DNA from: HGM13010 sp934527315
Lineage (GTDB): Bacteria; Bacillota; Clostridia; Oscillospirales; Oscillospiraceae
DNA length: 64,000 nt
Assembly: GCA_934527315.1 (NCBI GenBank)
Contig: CAKTAK010000002.1
Location: 62,001-126,000 of the forward strand
Direction: 5' to 3'
The number at the start of each line of letters is the position of its first letter. Positions within the stretch are counted from its first letter, which is position 1. The notes under the pieces were generated by a model, which was not told the DNA's origin, made no database searches, and saw only the letters and a list, made by a program, of their open reading frames with translations. Shown one piece after another: positions 60,949 to 64,000 of this stretch. The position numbers were made by a program, and so were the translations under genes.

Positions 60949-62073
60949 ATGTCAACTGTTTCGTTGCGCAACATCAAAAAAATCTATGACAACAAGGTGA
61001 CCGCAGTTCACAGTTTTGATCTGGATATTGCGGACCAGGAATTTATCGTTCTGGTCGGACCCTCTGGCTGCGGTAAATCCACCACCCTGCGTATGGTGGC
61101 CGGCCTGGAGGAAATCTCCGAGGGCGAGCTGTACATCGATGACAAGCTGGTCAATGACGTGGAACCCAAGGACCGGGACATTGCCATGGTGTTCCAGAGC
61201 TATGCGCTGTATCCCCACATGACCGTGCGGGAGAACATGGAATTTCCGCTGAAATTGAAAAAAGTACCCAAGGACGAAATTGCCCGCCGGGTGAATGAGG
61301 CTGCGGAAATTCTGGACATTACCCAGTATCTGGACCGGAAACCCAAGGCATTGTCCGGCGGTCAGCGGCAGCGCGTGGCCATTGGCCGCGCCATTGTCCG
61401 GGAGCCGAAAGTGCTGCTGATGGACGAACCCCTGTCCAACCTGGACGCAAAGCTGAGAAACGAAATGCGCGCCGAGATTATCAAGCTCCGTCAGCGCATT
61501 GATACCACGTTTATTTACGTGACCCACGACCAGACCGAGGCTATGACGCTGGCTGACCGGATTGTGATTATGAAAGACGGTTTCATTCAGCAGATCGGTA
61601 CACCTCAGGACGTGTTTGAGCATCCCGCCAATATGTTCGTGGCCGGATTCATCGGTATGCCCCAGATGAACCTGTTCGAGGCAAAGCTGAACCGGAAAGA
61701 CGGCGGCTATACCGTCTCCGTGGGCGAGGCGGAAATTCCTCTGGCCAAGGAATTGGCAGACCGTCTGGCTGCCAAGCAGGTGGGCAGCATGGACGTGGTG
61801 GCCGGTATTCGTCCGGAACACATTCAGCTGAAGGACGAGGGCGCCGATGTGCTCCACGGCAAGGTGGACGTGTCCGAAATGATGGGCAGCGAAATTCACC
61901 TCCATGTGACGGCTGCCGGTCGGGATGTGGTTCTGCGTGTGCAGACGGCCGATTTGGAAAAGGGGCATCGTGGCGGATTTGAGTTTGGCTCCGCACTGAA
62001 CTTTACGTTCCGGAGCGATCTGATTCATCTGTTTGACCCCACAACGGAAGAAAATCTGCTGCCGTTGGAATAA
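60949..62073 (+). CDS. MsmX/UgpC-type sugar ABC transporter ATP-binding protein
   Basis: ATPase that energises CUT1 sugar importers, 374 residues. Walker A GPSGCGKST, Q-loop MVFQSYALYPHMTV, signature LSGGQRQR, Walker B LLMDEPLSNLD and the switch His VTHDQTEAMTLADR are intact, followed by the C-terminal TOBE/regulatory domain (about 235-374). Such ATPases often serve several importers. Here it sits at the end of the sialic acid genes and probably energises the adjacent permeases. Unusually, no ribosome site is seen directly before the ATG. Confidence 0.94.
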   Translation: MSTVSLRNIKKIYDNKVTAVHSFDLDIADQEFIVLVGPSGCGKSTTLRMVAGLEEISEGELYIDDKLVNDVEPKDRDIAMVFQSYALYPHMTVRENMEFPLKLKKVPKDEIARRVNEAAEILDITQYLDRKPKALSGGQRQRVAIGRAIVREPKVLLMDEPLSNLDAKLRNEMRAEIIKLRQRIDTTFIYVTHDQTEAMTLADRIVIMKDGFIQQIGTPQDVFEHPANMFVAGFIGMPQMNLFEAKLNRKDGGYTVSVGEAEIPLAKELADRLAAKQVGSMDVVAGIRPEHIQLKDEGADVLHGKVDVSEMMGSEIHLHVTAAGRDVVLRVQTADLEKGHRGGFEFGSALNFTFRSDLIHLFDPTTEENLLPLE

Positions 62074-62084
62074 AATGGAATCAA

Positions 62085-62116
62085 AAAACTCGGACTTGAA
62101 AAAGTCCGAGTTTTTT
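62085..62116. terminator. bidirectional terminator at the end of the island
   Basis: Stem AAAACTCGGACTT / AAGTCCGAGTTTT, loop GAAA, TTTTTT on the plus strand and a T run on the minus strand. Confidence 0.88.
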
Positions 62117-62121
62117 ATTTC

Positions 62122-62937
62122 TTAGCGCCGTTGCAGCCGATACAAATCCGTGCGCCGGGCAGACATCAGCGGCAGCTGCTGCCGTACGCGGTCAATTTCT
62201 TCCAAATCCAAGTCCGCGGTGAGAATGGTTTCCTCTCCATCGGCGCGGGAGAGCACCTTGCCCCAAGGGTCTGCAATGATGCTGTTGCCATAGGAAACGT
62301 AGGGCCCGTTTTCGTCCCGGGCGGGGGCGCAGCCCACGGTGAATACCTGATTATCCACTGCCCGGCTGCGGAACAGCAATTCCCAATGGAGGGGACCGGT
62401 TGTCATATTAAACGCTGCGGGAACCAGCAAAATCTTGGCGCCCTCCAATGCCATGAGACGGCTGAGCTCCGGGAAACGGAAGTCAAAACAGATGCACAAC
62501 CCCATGAGACCGAATTTTGTGGGGAACAGAGTGATGTCATTGCCGGGGGAGAAGGTATCGGATTCCCGGAAACATTGGCCGCCCTCCACGGAAATGTCGA
62601 ACAAATGGGCTTTCCGGTGCCGGGCAATCTGCGCCCCGTCGGGACCAAACACAAAGCAGGTGTTATACAGCCGCTCTCCCTCCAATTCCGGAAAGCTGCC
62701 GCCCACCAGATAAATCTCATTTTCCGCAGCCATACGGGAAAGAGTCTGCCAAATGCGGCCCTGCACCGGCTCGGCATGGGCGAGGAATGAGGCATTTTCA
62801 TAGGTGCAGACAAACATTTCCGGGAGAATGACCATATCTGCCCCGGCTTGCTTTGCTTGCCGCACCAATTGCCCGGCATGAATGAGATTTTCTGCCGGCT
62901 CGGACGTCACATTCATTTGAATCACGGAAATCCGCAT
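62122..62937 (-). CDS. carbon-nitrogen hydrolase (nitrilase superfamily, omega-amidase-like)
   Basis: A 271-residue amidase. The Glu-Lys-Cys triad is visible as LPEMF, HRKAHLFDIS and CICFDFRFPE. The sequence around the Lys and Cys resembles Nit2/omega-amidase-type enzymes that hydrolyse alpha-ketoglutaramate or ketosuccinamate. The start at 62937 follows GCAGGAGGG. The frame is open upstream to 63150 but without a ribosome site. Single gene, convergent with the sialic acid island. Confidence 0.9.
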   Translation of the reverse strand: MRISVIQMNVTSEPAENLIHAGQLVRQAKQAGADMVILPEMFVCTYENASFLAHAEPVQGRIWQTLSRMAAENEIYLVGGSFPELEGERLYNTCFVFGPDGAQIARHRKAHLFDISVEGGQCFRESDTFSPGNDITLFPTKFGLMGLCICFDFRFPELSRLMALEGAKILLVPAAFNMTTGPLHWELLFRSRAVDNQVFTVGCAPARDENGPYVSYGNSIIADPWGKVLSRADGEETILTADLDLEEIDRVRQQLPLMSARRTDLYRLQRR

Positions 62938-63010
62938 AGACTTACCCTCCTGCTGTGAGTGATTTTCTTCAGAATAGCACAATCCAAAAGGTCTGACAAG
63001 CGGGGATTGC

Positions 63011-63039
63011 TTGAAGTTGCGGTGGGGATATGATAGTAT
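63011..63039 (+). promoter_or_regulatory. sigma-A-type promoter for the 63071 gene
   Basis: TTGAAG (63011-63016), 17-bp spacer, TAGTAT (63034-63039). Confidence 0.65.
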
Positions 63040-63070
63040 GAAACCAGAACATGATGAGGGAGATGATTCC

Positions 63071-63625
63071 ATGAAAATTACAAGTGTGAAAACCTTACTG
63101 GCGGTGTTGTTTGGAGTTGCAGTGCTGATTTTTGAAGGAATCACCTTCAATGGTCAAGTGCAGAATCTGCTTTGGATGATACTGCTTGCCTATCTGTGCG
63201 TCAGAGGCTTGCGTGTCGCTTTTTCCGAGAAAGCCTATGAGGAGGAGCAGCAGAGAGTCTATCAGGGACAAGCGCTTTACCTCGATTTATTCGGAAAATT
63301 CGGCTACGTTTTGCCGGACGCGCCGTTTGTTCTGTTCCTGCTGGTGTGTATTCTGGCGATTCGTCTCCCCGCGACGTCCGTTTTGCTTGCAATATGGCTT
63401 GTTCTTTGGGCGGTTGCTTTGATTGGCGCGATTTGGCTGCGTTGGTACGTTTCCCGGGAGGAACGGCGGAAAAAAGAACGGGGAGAATGGGGCGCGGCTG
63501 TGATGAGCGAGGCAGAAGAACAAGCTTGGAAACGGGTCGGGCGATGGCGTACGATTCTGTACTGCGTTATCATCGGCGTGGGAATCCTGTTGGGAATTCT
63601 CTACAAATCCCCCGCGTACTTGTAA
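63071..63625 (+). CDS. membrane protein, unknown function
   Basis: A 184-residue protein with four hydrophobic segments (about residues 8-24, 30-46, 80-125 as a helical pair, and 162-180). A basic cytoplasmic stretch (RWYVSREERRKKERGEWG) precedes the last helix. The ATG at 63071 follows GGGAGATGATTCC. An in-frame ATG at 63011 lies within the promoter and is rejected. It has its own promoter and no clear partner. The family is not recognised. Confidence 0.65.
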   Translation: MKITSVKTLLAVLFGVAVLIFEGITFNGQVQNLLWMILLAYLCVRGLRVAFSEKAYEEEQQRVYQGQALYLDLFGKFGYVLPDAPFVLFLLVCILAIRLPATSVLLAIWLVLWAVALIGAIWLRWYVSREERRKKERGEWGAAVMSEAEEQAWKRVGRWRTILYCVIIGVGILLGILYKSPAYL

Positions 63626-63678
63626 TTCAAAATTCTGAAAAAATCAAAACCAACATAGCTTGTTCCAAGGGATATTGC

Positions 63679-63707
63679 TTGACAAGCTTGGGCGGGATTG
63701 CTATGCT
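63679..63707 (+). promoter_or_regulatory. sigma-A-type promoter for nadE
   Basis: TTGACA (63679-63684), 17-bp spacer, TATGCT (63702-63707), 31 bp before the start codon. Confidence 0.72.
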
Positions 63708-63737
63708 TACTGTATCTTTATAATGTGAGGAATGACC

Positions 63738-64000
63738 ATGAAAGACGGTTTTTTGAAAGTTGGCGCTGCGGCGGTTTCCCTGACCGTTGCGGACGTACCG
63801 GGAAATACCCGGGTCATTCGGGAGAGTATTCAGAAAGCCCATGAGATGGGCTTGAATCTGGTGGTCTACCCGGAGCTGTGTCTGACGGGCTACACCTGCG
63901 GGGATTTGTTTTACAGCGATGTGCTCCAGCAGGCAGCCATGAAAGCATTGGAGGAGTTGACCCGGTTTACCGCCGGAAAGTACCCCGTGGTGATTGTGGG
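63738..64000 (+). CDS. nadE: glutamine-dependent NAD+ synthetase, N-terminal part (cut by window end)
   Basis: The first 87 residues of an NAD synthetase of the two-domain type, which makes NAD from deamido-NAD using glutamine. They form the start of the nitrilase-like glutaminase domain: KVGAAAVSLTVADVPGNTRVI.. and VVYPELCLTGYTCGDLFY, where YPEL carries the catalytic Glu and the GYTCGDLF region is typical of this family. TGAGGAATGACC precedes the ATG. The gene continues past 64000, so the ligase domain cannot be checked here. Confidence 0.88.
   Translation, partial: MKDGFLKVGAAAVSLTVADVPGNTRVIRESIQKAHEMGLNLVVYPELCLTGYTCGDLFYSDVLQQAAMKALEELTRFTAGKYPVVIV

Overview
The window reads as chromosomal DNA of an endospore-lineage member of the Clostridia, most likely an Oscillospiraceae/Ruminococcaceae-type gut bacterium. 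This is an inference. It rests on moderately high GC, strong AGGAGG ribosome sites, sigma-A promoters with 17-bp spacers, spo0A and spoIVB, AddAB instead of RecBCD, zinc-type L28 and L31, and TRAP-TAXI, BrnQ and FprA genes. I saw no rRNA, CRISPR array, insertion sequence, integrase or prophage gene, so this looks like core genome with metabolic islands.

Layout. 1-2.8 kb: end of a membrane protein gene, a small membrane protein, rsmE, an unknown gene and an unusual short-chain dehydrogenase. 3.3-6.4 kb: a TRAP-TAXI transporter. 6.5-14.1 kb: an M14 peptidase, spoIVB, fprA, a TetM/EF-G-like GTPase fused to a YacP/Rae1-type NYN nuclease domain, and spo0A. The predicted Spo0A has lost its phosphoacceptor aspartate (Glu in its place) and one metal-binding aspartate, and tandem Spo0A boxes precede its promoter. 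14.2-23.2 kb: brnQ, rpmE, addA/addB, rpmB. 23.4-30.6 kb: hprK-murB-rapZ-whiA-dnaE. 30.7-35.3 kb: two MATE exporters flanking a membrane-anchored XRE regulator, and a small anchored protein. 35.5-46.1 kb: tRNA-Pro, a SUV3-like RNA helicase, a MacAB-type exporter operon ending in an SLH protein, a stand-alone GlmU-type uridylyltransferase with a decayed deacetylase-like protein, and tRNA-Asp/tRNA-Thr. 46.2-50.7 kb: a divergent LysR/YeiH pair, a tyrosine phosphatase, tatD and a YesL-type membrane protein.

50.8-62.1 kb is a coherent amino-sugar (sialic acid) island. SGNH hydrolase and ROK-like kinase genes diverge from an AGE-type 2-epimerase gene, a CUT1 ABC transporter (binding protein, two permeases), nanA, nagB, nagA and an MsmX/UgpC-type ATPase. 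Inferred route: imported Neu5Ac is split by NanA to ManNAc and pyruvate, AGE converts ManNAc to GlcNAc, the ROK protein phosphorylates it, and NagA and NagB deliver fructose-6-P. No nanE-type ManNAc-6-P epimerase or sialidase lies in the window. The end holds a nitrilase-family amidase, a small membrane protein and the start of glutamine-dependent NAD synthetase.

The observations most worth a second look are the GTPase-NYN fusion, the apparently phosphorylation-independent Spo0A with its phased boxes, the AGE-type sialic acid route with a divergent ROK kinase, and the structured leader with a displaced ribosome site before the ABC ATPase. Family names come from recognised motifs, not from database searches.
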